Below are positions 52,167 through 62,600 of a stretch of 64,000 bases of DNA, in pieces. The stretch lies in contig JAFARO010000014.1 in NCBI GenBank assembly GCA_019245415.1, forward strand, positions 1 to 64,000, written 5' to 3'. The position numbers and the translations under genes were made by a program. The notes beneath the pieces are model-generated. The model ran no database searches. It was not told where the DNA came from and was given only the letters and a program-made list of their open reading frames with translations. Each line of letters starts with the position of its first letter. Within the stretch, counting starts at the first letter, position 1. The DNA is from Alphaproteobacteria bacterium (GTDB lineage Bacteria; Pseudomonadota; Alphaproteobacteria; Micropepsales; Micropepsaceae).

Positions 52167-52727
52167 ATGAAAGCCGCTCCCTTTGCTCTCGCGACCGCGC
52201 TCTGCGCCTTTCCCGCACTGGCGGCGACGCAGGTTCCCGTCGGCCACTTCGACAAGATCTCCTTGCGCGGCGGCGGCAGCGTCGTGGTGCGGCACGGCGT
52301 GCAGCAGCGCGTCACCCTGCTCAAGGGCAGCACGCAATACACCAGCCTGCACGTGCGCGACGGCGGCGAGCTGGTGATCGACGCCTGCAACCGGGATTGC
52401 CCCTGGCATTACGACCTCGAGATCGAGATCGTGACGCCCGATCTGAAGGCGGCGGCCATCGAGGGCGGCGGCCACATGCAGGCCGAGAGCGGCTTCCCGG
52501 CGCAACGCGACTTCGCGGCGGCGGTGCAGGGCGGCGGACATCTCGACATGACGGCCTTGGCGGCCGACAAGGTCGAGGCCGCGGTCGACGGCGGCGGCCA
52601 TGTCGATGTGAAGGCGCTGCGCGATCTTACCGCGGCGGTGAACGGCGGCGGCCATATCACCTATCACGGCAACCCGCAGGTCACCCAAGCCATCGACGGC
52701 GGCGGCTCGGTGAGCCGGGCGGAGTAG
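52167..52727 (+). CDS. DUF2807-like exported beta-helix protein
   Basis: A 186-residue product; ATG at 52167 follows GGAGG. Signal peptide MKAAPFALATALCAFPALAA. The rest resembles the DUF2807/GIN head domain: FDKISLRGGGSVVVRHG, then repeated GGGH turns (AAIEGGGHM, AAVQGGGHLD, AAVDGGGHVD, AAVNGGGHI, AIDGGGSV) with a period of about 20 residues, consistent with a right-handed beta-helix. Two Cys (DACNRDCPW) may form a disulphide. Role unknown; probably periplasmic. Confidence 0.85.
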   Translation: MKAAPFALATALCAFPALAATQVPVGHFDKISLRGGGSVVVRHGVQQRVTLLKGSTQYTSLHVRDGGELVIDACNRDCPWHYDLEIEIVTPDLKAAAIEGGGHMQAESGFPAQRDFAAAVQGGGHLDMTALAADKVEAAVDGGGHVDVKALRDLTAAVNGGGHITYHGNPQVTQAIDGGGSVSRAE

Positions 52728-52759
52728 TGGACGTCATCGGACGCCCCAATCTGCAACCT

Positions 52760-52860
52760 CGTCATCGCCCGCTTTATGCGGGCGACCCAGTTTTCTTCGT
52801 TTCCGAAATATGGGTCACCCGGATCGCGCGCAGTGAAAGGCGCGCGACCGGGTGATGACG
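52760..52860. repeat. Family D palindromic repeat, copy 2
   Basis: Starts CGTCATCGCCCGCTTTATGC and ends CGCGCGACCGGGTGATGACG. The left 37 bp match the copy inside the amidohydrolase-like gene almost exactly; the right half has diverged and carries a GCGCGC...GCGCGC stem. It lies between two convergent genes and may serve as a terminator. Confidence 0.88.
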
Positions 52861-52885
52861 TGTTTTTTTGAATTTATTTCTGCCT

Positions 52886-53215
<330 letters not shown>

Positions 53216-54421
53216 TCAGACGATGCTCTTCATGGGAATGGAGATGTCGGCGAGCCGCTCGGGCGCCACGGCCGCAGCGTCCGCGATCAGCTTGCGGCCC
53301 ATCAGGTATTCGGGCGCGGCATTGACCGCTTCGACCGCGGCAATCCTGCCCTCGCGCAGATGGAAGACGGCGAATTTGCGCGTCGCGGGGTCGCCGCGCT
53401 GCACCAGCGTGTCGCCGGGCTTGGCGAGGCCCGCGATCTGGAGCTTGAGATCGTACTGGTCCGACCAGAACCACGGCACTTCGCTGTACGGCGCCGGTTG
53501 GCCGGCCATGGCGAGCGCGGCGTGCTTGGCCTGGTCGATAGCGTTCTGCACGCTTTCGAGGCGGATGAGGTCGCCGGCGCGCCCATGATGGCGCGTGCAG
53601 TCGCCCGCCGCGAAGATCGCCGCATCCGCCGTGGCGCAGTGCTTGTCGACCTGGATGCCGTCATTGCAGGCAAGGCCGGCGGCTTGCGCGAGCTCGCAAT
53701 TCGGTATGACGCCGATCCCGATCAGCGCCACGTCCGCTGCCACGGACACGCCGCCGGCGCGGACCGCTTCCAGCTTCCCTCGGCCCTCGAAGCCTTCGAC
53801 CGCGGTGTTCATCGCGAACTCGACTCCGGCCTCGCGATGGACGCGCTCGTAGAAATCCGACATCGGCTTGGACACGGCACGCGCCATCACCCGGTCCAGC
53901 GTCTCGATCACCGTAACCCGATGGCCGAGCTTGCGCGCGACCGCGGCGACTTCCAGGCCGATATAACCGCCGCCCACCACCGCCAGATGTTTTGCCGCGG
54001 CCAATGCGGGGCGCAGCGCGTCCACGTCTGCGATGCCGCGCAGATAGAAGATGCCGGGAAGATCGGCGCCGGGCACCTTGATCTTTCGCACGCGCGAGCC
54101 GGTCGCGAGCAGGAGCTTGTCGTAGACGAGCTTGCGCCCGTCGGCGAGCGCGACCGTGCGCGCCGCGCGATCGATCGCGGTGGCGGCGATGCCGGTGGCC
54201 ATCTCGCAGCGTGCCTCGGCATAGAATGCGTCGGGCTTGAGGAACAGCCTCTCGCGTTCCATCGCTCCCATCAGGTAGGCCTTGGACAACGGCGGCCGCT
54301 GATAGGGCTGGAACGGCTCGTCGCCGACGAGCGTGATCGCGCCTGCGAAGCCCGCGGCGCGCAGGCTGGCCACCGCCTGGCAGCCCGCCTGGCCCGCTCC
54401 GATGATGACGATACGCTCCAT
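53216..54421 (-). CDS. Ferredoxin reductase (FAD, NAD(P)H-dependent)
   Basis: A 401-residue flavoprotein of the putidaredoxin reductase type. FAD site VIIGAGQAGCQAVASLR at the N-terminus, FQPYQRPPLSKAYL, the ATG motif LLLATGSRVRK, the NAD(P) site AVVGGGYIGLEVAAVARKLG and IFAAGDCTRHHG near residue 270. C-terminal reductase domain complete. It would pass electrons to the ferredoxin encoded 9 bp downstream, for an oxygenase or Fe-S assembly not in this window. Divergent from tsaE. Confidence 0.94.
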   Translation of the reverse strand: MERIVIIGAGQAGCQAVASLRAAGFAGAITLVGDEPFQPYQRPPLSKAYLMGAMERERLFLKPDAFYAEARCEMATGIAATAIDRAARTVALADGRKLVYDKLLLATGSRVRKIKVPGADLPGIFYLRGIADVDALRPALAAAKHLAVVGGGYIGLEVAAVARKLGHRVTVIETLDRVMARAVSKPMSDFYERVHREAGVEFAMNTAVEGFEGRGKLEAVRAGGVSVAADVALIGIGVIPNCELAQAAGLACNDGIQVDKHCATADAAIFAAGDCTRHHGRAGDLIRLESVQNAIDQAKHAALAMAGQPAPYSEVPWFWSDQYDLKLQIAGLAKPGDTLVQRGDPATRKFAVFHLREGRIAAVEAVNAAPEYLMGRKLIADAAAVAPERLADISIPMKSIV

Positions 54422-54514
54422 GCCGATGCGGGCTAACACGGAGCCGCCGCAAAGTGCAATTCGTGTCGCTGCGGCGCGTTGAGGCGGGGCGGCGAAGCGG
54501 CTACAAGGCGGCCG

Positions 54515-54976
54515 ATGCGCGAGGAATCTCAAGCCTTTGTCCGCGAAGTGCCGCTTCCTGACGGAGCGGCAACCGAGCGGCTCGGCAGCGCGATCGCTGC
54601 CGGCCTCGCGGTCGGCGATGCGGTGGCGCTCGAAGGCGATCTGGGCGCCGGCAAGACCACGCTGGCCCGCGCCATCCTGCGCGCGCTGGGCGTCAGCGAA
54701 GAGGTCCCGAGCCCCACATTCACCCTCGTCCAGCACTACGAGACGCGCGCCCTCGCGGTGCGCCACTATGATCTCTATCGCCTGAAGGACGCCGCCGAGC
54801 TGCGCGAGCTCGGGCTCGACGAAGCGCTTGACGAGGGCGCAGCACTGATCGAGTGGCCTGAGCGCGCCGGCCCCGCCCTGCCCGCCGACGCGTTGCACGT
54901 GGCGCTGTCGATCACAGGATCGGCGTCGCGCCGCGCGCAATTGCGCGGGCCTGGAAAATGGGCCGCCCATGTCTGA
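54515..54976 (+). CDS. tsaE: tRNA t6A biosynthesis ATPase TsaE
   Basis: A 153-residue P-loop ATPase needed for N6-threonylcarbamoyladenosine at position 37 of ANN-decoding tRNAs. Walker A GDLGAGKTTLARAIL near residue 40, then PSPTFTLVQHYE, HYDLYRL and the terminal LIEWPERAG. Start at 54515 (MREESQAF). The amgK gene begins 8 bp before its stop, in another frame. First gene of the coupled tsaE-amgK-murU-addB-addA run. Confidence 0.96.
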   Translation: MREESQAFVREVPLPDGAATERLGSAIAAGLAVGDAVALEGDLGAGKTTLARAILRALGVSEEVPSPTFTLVQHYETRALAVRHYDLYRLKDAAELRELGLDEALDEGAALIEWPERAGPALPADALHVALSITGSASRRAQLRGPGKWAAHV

Positions 54977-56066
54977 GCGCAATGCAGAGCGGCGCGCCTT
55001 CCTCGATTCCGCCGGCTGGCGCGACGCACAGATCGTGCCTCTGCCCGGCGATGCCTCGACACGCTCCTATGCGCGCATTCGGAAGGGCGAGCGGCGCGCG
55101 ATGCTGATGGACCAGCCGCAAACCGCCGAAAGTCCCGTCGCGCCCGCGACGGCAACGCCGGAGGAGCGCCGCGCGCTCGGTTACAATGCGGTGGCGCGGC
55201 TGGCGGGCGCCGACACGGCGCGTTTCGTGGCGGTGTCGAATTATCTGCGCGGCCTGGGGCTCAGCGCGCCGGAGATTCTGGCGGCGGATTCCGAGCGCGG
55301 CTTTGTGCTGATCGAGGACCTCGGCGACGACCTCTATGCCGAGGTGCTGGAGGCAGGCCGCGCCGGCGAGCGCGAACTCTATGAAGCCGCCGCCGAAGTG
55401 CTGGCAGCGCTGCACGCCGACGAAGCGCCGCCGCTGCTGCATCCCGACAAGCCGCTGCACGCCTATGACGAGACGGCGCTCATCGCCGAGACCGATTTGA
55501 TGACGGAGTGGTTCCTGCCGCTGGCGCTCAAGCGCGCCGCCACGGCGGACGAGACTGCGCAGCATCGCGCCTTGTGGCGGGAAACCTTGGGCGAAGTGGA
55601 CGCGGCGGCGCCGGTCTTCGTTCACCGCGACTATCACGCGCAAAATCTCATCTGGCTCCCCGATCGCCGCGGCGCCGCGCGCGTCGGGCTGATCGATTTC
55701 CAGGACGCGGTCGCGGGCGCGCGCTCCTACGACCTCATCTCGCTCATCGAGGACGCCCGCCGCGACGTCGCGCCCGCTATCGGCGAGGCCGCGACCCGCC
55801 GCTATCTCGGCATCACGGGCCGGGACGAAGAGGCTTTCCGCGGCGAGATGGCGGTGATGGCGGCGCAGCGCAACGCCAAGATTGCGGGAATCTTCGCGCG
55901 GCTGTCCAAGCGCGATGCAAAGCCGCGCTATCTGGCGTATCTGCCACGGGTCTGGGGATATCTGCAACGCGACCTCGAACATCCGCGGCTGGCCCGGCTC
56001 AAATCGTGGTACGATCGCACGCTGCCCCGCGAGGTCCGCGGCGCCGTCGAAGGAGCACAGGGTTGA
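54969..56066 (+). CDS. amgK: Anomeric MurNAc/GlcNAc kinase-like phosphotransferase
   Basis: A 365-residue aminoglycoside phosphotransferase-fold kinase. The catalytic loop is FVHRDYHAQNLIWL, metal site GLIDFQDAVAG. A neighbouring MurU-like gene makes it likely to be AmgK, which phosphorylates the anomeric carbon of MurNAc (or GlcNAc) from recycled peptidoglycan. The ORF overlaps tsaE by 8 bp and murU by 4 bp. The symbol rests on the family and the amgK-murU pairing. Confidence 0.85.
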   Translation: MSERNAERRAFLDSAGWRDAQIVPLPGDASTRSYARIRKGERRAMLMDQPQTAESPVAPATATPEERRALGYNAVARLAGADTARFVAVSNYLRGLGLSAPEILAADSERGFVLIEDLGDDLYAEVLEAGRAGERELYEAAAEVLAALHADEAPPLLHPDKPLHAYDETALIAETDLMTEWFLPLALKRAATADETAQHRALWRETLGEVDAAAPVFVHRDYHAQNLIWLPDRRGAARVGLIDFQDAVAGARSYDLISLIEDARRDVAPAIGEAATRRYLGITGRDEEAFRGEMAVMAAQRNAKIAGIFARLSKRDAKPRYLAYLPRVWGYLQRDLEHPRLARLKSWYDRTLPREVRGAVEGAQG

Positions 56067-56791
56067 GCGCATCCCGCCCCAAGCGCGCGATGGTGATGGC
56101 GGCCGGCCTCGGCACGCGCATGCGCCCTTTGACCGACGACCGGCCCAAGCCGCTGGTCGAAGTCAGGGGCAAGGCGCTGATCGACCACGCCATCGACCGA
56201 CTTGTCGCGGTCGGGGTCGAGACCATCGTCGTCAACGCGCACTACAGATCCGACATGCTGAAGGCGCATCTGGCGCGCCGCAAGGACGTCGAGATCCGCA
56301 TCTCGGAGGAGAACGACGAGCTGCTCGGTACCGGCGGCGGCATCCTGAAGGCGCTGCCGAACTTCGCGGGCGAGCCGTTCTTCGTGCACAATTCGGACTC
56401 GGTGTGGGTTGAAGGCCTGGGCCACGCGCTCGACCGCATGATCCAGCGCTGGGATCCTCAGACGATGGACGGGTTGCTCCTGATGGCTTCGATGGTCACT
56501 TCGCTGGGCTTCGAAGGCCGCGGCGATTTCAACCTGGATTCCGAAGGACGCGTGTCGCGCGTGGCGCCGCTGCGGGTTTCGCCGTTCGCCTATCCCGGCG
56601 TGCAGATCCTCCATCCGCGGATTTTCGACGATGCGCCGCAAGGCGCCTTCTCCATGAACCGGCTGTGGGATGTGGCGATCGAGAAAGGGCGGCTTTTCGG
56701 CATCCGCCTCGACGGCGTGTGGATCCATGTCGGCACTCCAAACGCGGTGCGCGAGGCGAACGACTTCCTGAGCGACCTTGTCCCAGCCTGA
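56063..56791 (+). CDS. murU: MurNAc-1-phosphate uridylyltransferase MurU
   Basis: A 242-residue nucleotidyltransferase making UDP-MurNAc from MurNAc-1-P, bypassing de novo synthesis. Signature MAAGLGTRMRPLTDDRPKPL near the start and HNSDSVWVEG for the metal site. The start is TTG at 56063, 7 bp after AAGGAG and overlapping the amgK stop (TTGA). Ends 14 bp inside addB. With amgK this gives a fosfomycin-insensitive recycling route in some bacteria. Confidence 0.9.
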   Translation: MSASRPKRAMVMAAGLGTRMRPLTDDRPKPLVEVRGKALIDHAIDRLVAVGVETIVVNAHYRSDMLKAHLARRKDVEIRISEENDELLGTGGGILKALPNFAGEPFFVHNSDSVWVEGLGHALDRMIQRWDPQTMDGLLLMASMVTSLGFEGRGDFNLDSEGRVSRVAPLRVSPFAYPGVQILHPRIFDDAPQGAFSMNRLWDVAIEKGRLFGIRLDGVWIHVGTPNAVREANDFLSDLVPA

Positions 56792-59687
56792 ACCGCGCGT
56801 CCTCACCATTGCCGGGGACCAGCCTTTCGCGGAAAACTTTACCGCGGGCCTGATGGCGCGCAGCCGCGTCGACCACGACCCGCTCGCGCTGGCCGGCATG
56901 ACGGTGTTCCTGCCGACGCGGCGCGCGGTGCGCAACTTCACCGACACGTTCGCGCGGCTGCTCGGCGGCGCGGCGCTGCTGCCGCGCTTCAGGCCGCTCG
57001 GCGATGTCGACGAAGACGAGCTTTTGCTGCGCGACGATGGCGACACGCCCGATCTGCCGCCAGCGATCTCGCCGATCCGCCGCCGCCTGCTGCTTGCCAT
57101 GCTCGTGCGGCGCTGGGACGAGCGGCGCCACCGCGACGCGCTCGGCTTCGCGCAAGCGAGCGCGCTGGCACAGGGCCTGGCGGCGCTGCTCGACGAATTC
57201 CATACCCAGCGCTGCGATCTCGGATCAGTGCGCGACCTCGCTCCCAAAGCGCTGGCGGCGCATTGGGAAGACGTCGTCTCCCTGCTCGATTTGCTGAGCG
57301 AGGAATGGCCGAACCTGCTCGCCGCCGAACGCGCCGTCGATCCTGCAGACCGGCGCGATCGCGCGCTGTCACGCCTGACGCAGACGCTCGATCCCGAGGC
57401 GACGATCATCGCCGCGGGTTCCACCGGCAGCATTCCGGCGACCGGCGAATTGCTGAAGGCCATCGCCCATCTCCCCCACGGCATGGTGGTGCTGCCGGGG
57501 CTCGATCAGGAGCTCGATGCGGAAAGCTGGGAGAAACTCGACCCCGGCCATCCGCAATACGGCATGAAGCAGCTGCTGCGCCGCATCGGCATCGAGCGGG
57601 AGCAGGTCAAGCCGTGGTCGGCGGAGCACCGCGACAGCCCGCGGCAGCGGCTGCTGCGCGAGATCTTGCGGCCGCCGCCGACGACGGATGCCTGGCTGGC
57701 GCTGGCGCAATCCGGCGGCGGCGACATTGCCGAAGGCCTGCGGGGTCTGTCGCTGGTTGACGCCGCCGATCCGGCAGAGGAAGCCTCGATCGTGGCGCTG
57801 GCTCTGCGCGAGGCGCTGGAGACGCCGCAACGCACGGCCGCGCTGGTGACGCCGGACCGCGGGCTGGCACGGCGCGTCGCGGCGGAGCTCAAGCGCTGGG
57901 ACATCGACATCGACGATTCCGCCGGCACGCCGCTCGCCCATACGCCGCCCGGCAATTTCCTCTGCCTCCTTGCAGAGGCCGCCGACAGCGCCTTCGCGCC
58001 CGTGCCCTTCCTGGCGCTGCTCAAGCATCCGCTCTGCGCTGTCGGCGACGCCGCCCATTTCCGCCGCCAAGCGCGCGCGCTCGACATCGCCTTGCGCGGC
58101 GCGCTGCCCGATGCCGGACTCGACGGCATCGCGCGCCGCATCGCGGACAAGCCCGCTTTCCTGCAGCACTGGTTCGCCGAACTGGCTGAAGGATTGCGCC
58201 CGTTTGGAGACGCGCTTGCGGACGAGCGCATCGATCCGGCCAAAGCGGTGGCGCTGCACCTCGAAGCGGCAGCGGCGATTTCCGACGCGCGGCAGCTGTG
58301 GCGCGGCGACGCCGGCGAGCGCGCGCGCGACTTCGTCGAGGAACTGCTCTCCGCCACCGCCGGCCTTCCCAAGATCGAGCCCAGGGCCTATGCGCCGCTT
58401 TTCCGCGAACTGGTGCTCGGGATCGCAGTCAGGCCGCGGTACGGCAAACATCCCAGGCTCGCGATCCTGGGCCCTCTGGAAGCGCGGCTGCTGAGTTTCG
58501 ACCGCGTCGTGCTCGCCGGTCTGAACGAGGGAACTTGGCCGCAAGCCGCGGCGACGGATCCGTGGTTCTCGCGCCCGATGCGCGCGGCGATCGGACTGGA
58601 ACCGCCGGAACGCAGCATCGGTCTGGCGGCGCATGATTTCGCGACACTGGCGGCGCGCGGCGATGTCCTGCTCACGCGCGCGCAGAAAACAGACGGCGCA
58701 CCGATGGTCCCTTCGCGCTGGGTGGAGCGGCTGCTGCAACTGACCAGCGGGCTCGGGCTATCGAACCGCCTTGCGCCTCGGACCGACTATCGCGCCATCC
58801 ATGCGCTGCAGCAGGAACCCGCGCCCGCAAACCGCATCAAGCGCCCCGCTCCCACGCCGCCCGTCGAAGCACGGCCCAAATCGCTCTCGGTCACCGAAAT
58901 CGAGACCTGGCTGCGCGATCCCTACGCCATCTATGCGCGGCGCATACTCGGGCTCGAGAAGCTCGATCCTCACGATGCCGAGATCGGCGCGCTGGAGCGC
59001 GGCATGATCGTGCACGATGCGCTTGAAAGATTCGTCAAGGAGTTTCCGCACGGACCGCCTGAAGGCAGCGAGCTGCGCCTGATCGCCATCGCGGACGAAC
59101 TGTTCCAGGGCCTGCCGCGCTCGGTCGTGGCGCTGTGGCGGCCGCGCTTCCTCAAGGCCGCACGCTGGTTCGCCGGGTTGGAACGCGAACGCCGGGCGCA
59201 GATCCATGAGAGTCATCTCGAGGTCCGTGGCAATCTCGTCTTGGGCGATTTCGCCTTGCGCGGCCGCGCCGACCGCATCGATCTGTTGCGCGCGGGCGGT
59301 GCCGCCGTGGTCGACTACAAGACCGGCGCGCCGCCCTCCGACAAGCAGGTGCGCGAGCTGATCGCGCCGCAATTGCCGCTCGAGGCCGCAATGCTGGAGC
59401 GCGGCGCATTCGACGGCGTCGCCCCGACCGCAGCCGCCGAGCTCGTCTATATCCGCTTTGCCGGCGGCGCGCGGCCGGGCGAATTGCGCGTCGTGAACGC
59501 GGACGCGCATGCGCTCGCCGCCGAGGCGCTGGCGAAGCTCGTCCAGCGCATCGCCGAATTCGCGCAGACCGAGACGCCGTATGCCTCGCGCGTGCGGCCT
59601 TTCCGCGCCGACATCGAAGGCGACTACGATCATCTGGCGCGCGTGCGCGAGTGGTCCGTGATCGGCTGGGCGGAGGCGGAGTCGTGA
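56778..59687 (+). CDS. addB: Double-strand break repair protein AddB
   Basis: A 969-residue subunit of the AddAB helicase-nuclease that processes double-strand ends for RecA. The N-terminal helicase-like part has VFLPTRRAVRNFTDTFARLL. The C-terminal RecB-like nuclease has LGDFALRGRADRIDLL and AAVVDYKTGAPPSDKQV (D, K of the catalytic core). The Cys residues of the Fe-S staple found in Bacillus AddB are not visible around the nuclease, as in other alphaproteobacteria. TTG start; overlaps murU by 14 bp and addA by 4 bp. Confidence 0.96.
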   Translation: MSQPEPRVLTIAGDQPFAENFTAGLMARSRVDHDPLALAGMTVFLPTRRAVRNFTDTFARLLGGAALLPRFRPLGDVDEDELLLRDDGDTPDLPPAISPIRRRLLLAMLVRRWDERRHRDALGFAQASALAQGLAALLDEFHTQRCDLGSVRDLAPKALAAHWEDVVSLLDLLSEEWPNLLAAERAVDPADRRDRALSRLTQTLDPEATIIAAGSTGSIPATGELLKAIAHLPHGMVVLPGLDQELDAESWEKLDPGHPQYGMKQLLRRIGIEREQVKPWSAEHRDSPRQRLLREILRPPPTTDAWLALAQSGGGDIAEGLRGLSLVDAADPAEEASIVALALREALETPQRTAALVTPDRGLARRVAAELKRWDIDIDDSAGTPLAHTPPGNFLCLLAEAADSAFAPVPFLALLKHPLCAVGDAAHFRRQARALDIALRGALPDAGLDGIARRIADKPAFLQHWFAELAEGLRPFGDALADERIDPAKAVALHLEAAAAISDARQLWRGDAGERARDFVEELLSATAGLPKIEPRAYAPLFRELVLGIAVRPRYGKHPRLAILGPLEARLLSFDRVVLAGLNEGTWPQAAATDPWFSRPMRAAIGLEPPERSIGLAAHDFATLAARGDVLLTRAQKTDGAPMVPSRWVERLLQLTSGLGLSNRLAPRTDYRAIHALQQEPAPANRIKRPAPTPPVEARPKSLSVTEIETWLRDPYAIYARRILGLEKLDPHDAEIGALERGMIVHDALERFVKEFPHGPPEGSELRLIAIADELFQGLPRSVVALWRPRFLKAARWFAGLERERRAQIHESHLEVRGNLVLGDFALRGRADRIDLLRAGGAAVVDYKTGAPPSDKQVRELIAPQLPLEAAMLERGAFDGVAPTAAAELVYIRFAGGARPGELRVVNADAHALAAEALAKLVQRIAEFAQTETPYASRVRPFRADIEGDYDHLARVREWSVIGWAEAES

Positions 59688-62600
59688 CCGCGCACGATCC
59701 CGTTCTCGCCGCTTCCGATCCTGCGCGCTCGGCCTGGGTCGCCGCCAATGCCGGCGCGGGCAAGACGCACACCCTGGCCAACCGCGTGACGCGGCTACTG
59801 TTCGCGGACGCGAGGCCCGAGCGCATCCTCTGCCTCACCTTCACCAAGGCGGCGGCCGCGGAGATGCAGCGCCGCCTGTTCGGTCAGCTCGGCCGCTGGT
59901 CGATGCTTGCCGACGCGGAGCTCGCCCGCAACATCGCGGCCATCGGAGCCGAGGCAACCGACGCGGCGTCGCTGCGCAAGGCGCGCCGCCTGTTCGCGCA
60001 GGCGCTGGAGACGCCGGGAGGCCTGAAGATCCAGACCATCCATGCCTTCTGCCAGAACCTGCTGACGCGCTTTCCGCTCGAGGCGGGCGTGGCGCCGTCG
60101 TTCCGCGTCCTCGACGAGCGTTCGGCCGGCGATCTCATCGCGATGGCGCGCGCGCGGGTGCTGGAACGCGCCGGCCGCGGCGACGCGCAGCTCGCAAGCG
60201 CGGTAGCCCATCTGGTGACGCAGACGAGCGAGGGCCGCTTTCGCCAGCTGCTCGACGCGGCGCTCGGCAACGACCGGCGCAAGCTCGACCGCTTGTTCGA
60301 AAATCGCGGCGGGATCGAACTCGCGGCGCGGCTGCGTTCGGCCCATGGCGCGCATCCCGGCGACACGCAACGCAGCATCGCCGAGGAATTTTCCCGCCGC
60401 ATCGACGCAGAGCTCGCGGCGTTGAAGGCGATCGCGGCGTGGCTCGCCGGCGGCCTGAAGACCGACCGCGAGCGGGCTGCGGAGCTCGGCGCGGCGCTGG
60501 CGGCAGGCGATCCACTGCTGCGCTTCGAGCTTTTGCGCGACGTCTTCCTGACGGCCGGCGGCGAGCGCTGCAAGCGGCTGGCGACCAACGATCTTGTTCG
60601 CGCCCAGCCCGAGTTGCATGAGCGCTTCGAAGAGTTCTGCGCCGCGTACCAGGCGGCCGAGCACCGCGCGCGCGCCGCCGCGGCTGCCGATCTCGCCGAG
60701 GCGACGCTGAGCGTGGCGCAGGCGGTGCGCCAGATCTACGGCGCCGAGAAAGCGGCGCGCGCGGTGCTCGACTACGACGACCTGATCGCGCGATCCCAGG
60801 CGCTGCTCCAGCGCGCGGAAGCGGCCCAATGGGTCCTGTTCAAGCTCGATGGCGGCATCGACCACATCCTGATCGACGAGGCGCAGGACACCAGCCCCGA
60901 GCAATGGGCGATCGTGCGCGCGCTGACCGACGAATTCTTCGCCGGCGCGGGGCGGCGGCCCGAACGCCGCACGGTCTTCGCGGTGGGCGACGAGAAGCAA
61001 TCGATCTTCAGCTTCCAGGGCGCCGATCCCAAGCAGTTCGACATCAACCGCCTGCACTTCAAGGCGCGCGCCGATGCGGCGGAGCTTCTCTTTGCCGACG
61101 AACGGCTGGAAACCTCGCGCCGCTCGGCACCTGAAATCCTGCGCTTCGTCGACGAGGTGTTCGCCGACCCAACCCTGCGCGCGGGCCTCACCTCGGGCAG
61201 CGAACCGATCCACCATGAACCGCTGCGCAAGGACGCGAAGGGATCGGTGGAGCTGTGGCCGACGCTCAAGCCGAGCAGCGCGCCGGAGCCCGATATCTGG
61301 CGGCCTGTCGACGTCGAGTCCGAAGCGAGCCCGGTGGTGCGGCTGGCGCATCGCATCGCCGACGCCGTTGCGCACTGGACCGACGGGCGGCGCCAGCTTC
61401 CCGGCCACGACCGGCCGATCCGGCCAGGCGACATCATGGTGCTGCTGCCGCGGCGCGAACCGTTCGGAGGCGAGTTGATCCGGCGCCTGAAGGAGCGCGG
61501 CATCGCCGTTGCCGGCGCCGACCGCATCCGCCTGACGGAGCAGATCGCGGTGATGGACCTGATCGCACTCGGCCGCTTCGTGCTACTCGCCGAGGACGAC
61601 CTCAATCTCGCGGCCCTGCTGCGCTCGCCGCTGATCGATCTTTCCGAAGGAGATCTGTTTTCGCTGGCGCATGGCCGCGGCGGTTCGCTGTGGCAGGCTC
61701 TATCGCATAGGGGCGGCGAGTTCGGCGTGCAACTGGGCTTCCTCGAAGAGTTGCGCCGGCGCGCGGATTTCCAGCCGCCCTTCGAGTTCTACGCCCATGT
61801 GCTGGGACCGCTCGGCATGCGCGCGAAGCTCCTTGCGCGGCTCGGCCACGAAGCGCGCGATGCGATCGAAGAATTCCTCTCCGCCGCGCTGGCCCATGAG
61901 GGCGCGAACAATCCTTCGCTCGAGGGCTTTCTGTCCTGGATCGAGCGCGGCGCGGCCGAGATCAAGCGCGACATGGAGAGCGGCCGCGACGAGGTGCGGG
62001 TGATGACCGTGCACGGCGCCAAAGGGCTCGAAGCCGACATCGTCGTGCTGGCCGACACGACGTCGCTGCCCGAGGCACCGGGCATGAAGGGTCACCTGCT
62101 GTTCGCCGGCGACGCCGCGCTCTACCCGGCCGCCGATCGCGCCGCGCCGGAAGCGGTGCAGCGCGCCAAGGCCGAGGCGCTGGCGGAGGTGATGAACGAG
62201 CATCGCCGCCTGCTCTATGTCGCGCTGACCCGCGCGCGAAACCGGCTCGTCGTCGCGGGATTCGAGAGCAAGAAGGGCATCCGGTCGGGTTCCTGGTACG
62301 ATCTCTGCCGCAGGGCGGCGGAGCGCATTGCGATGCCGGTCGAGCGCAACGGCGAGACCTCGTGGATACTCGGCGACGAGGCGGAGGACCCGGCGCAGCC
62401 GCTCCTGCCGCTCGAAAGAGCCGCGCGCACCTTGCCGCGATGGGCGGAGCAGCCACCGCTTGCCGAGAAGGAACGGGCGCGCCCAATCCGGCCCTCCCTG
62501 GAGTTCGCAGACGACGAGGTGGTGCCGCCGGCAGGCGATCGGCGTCTTCGCCGCGGACTGCTGGTGCATGCGCTGCTCGCCCATCTGCCCCAGCTGGCGC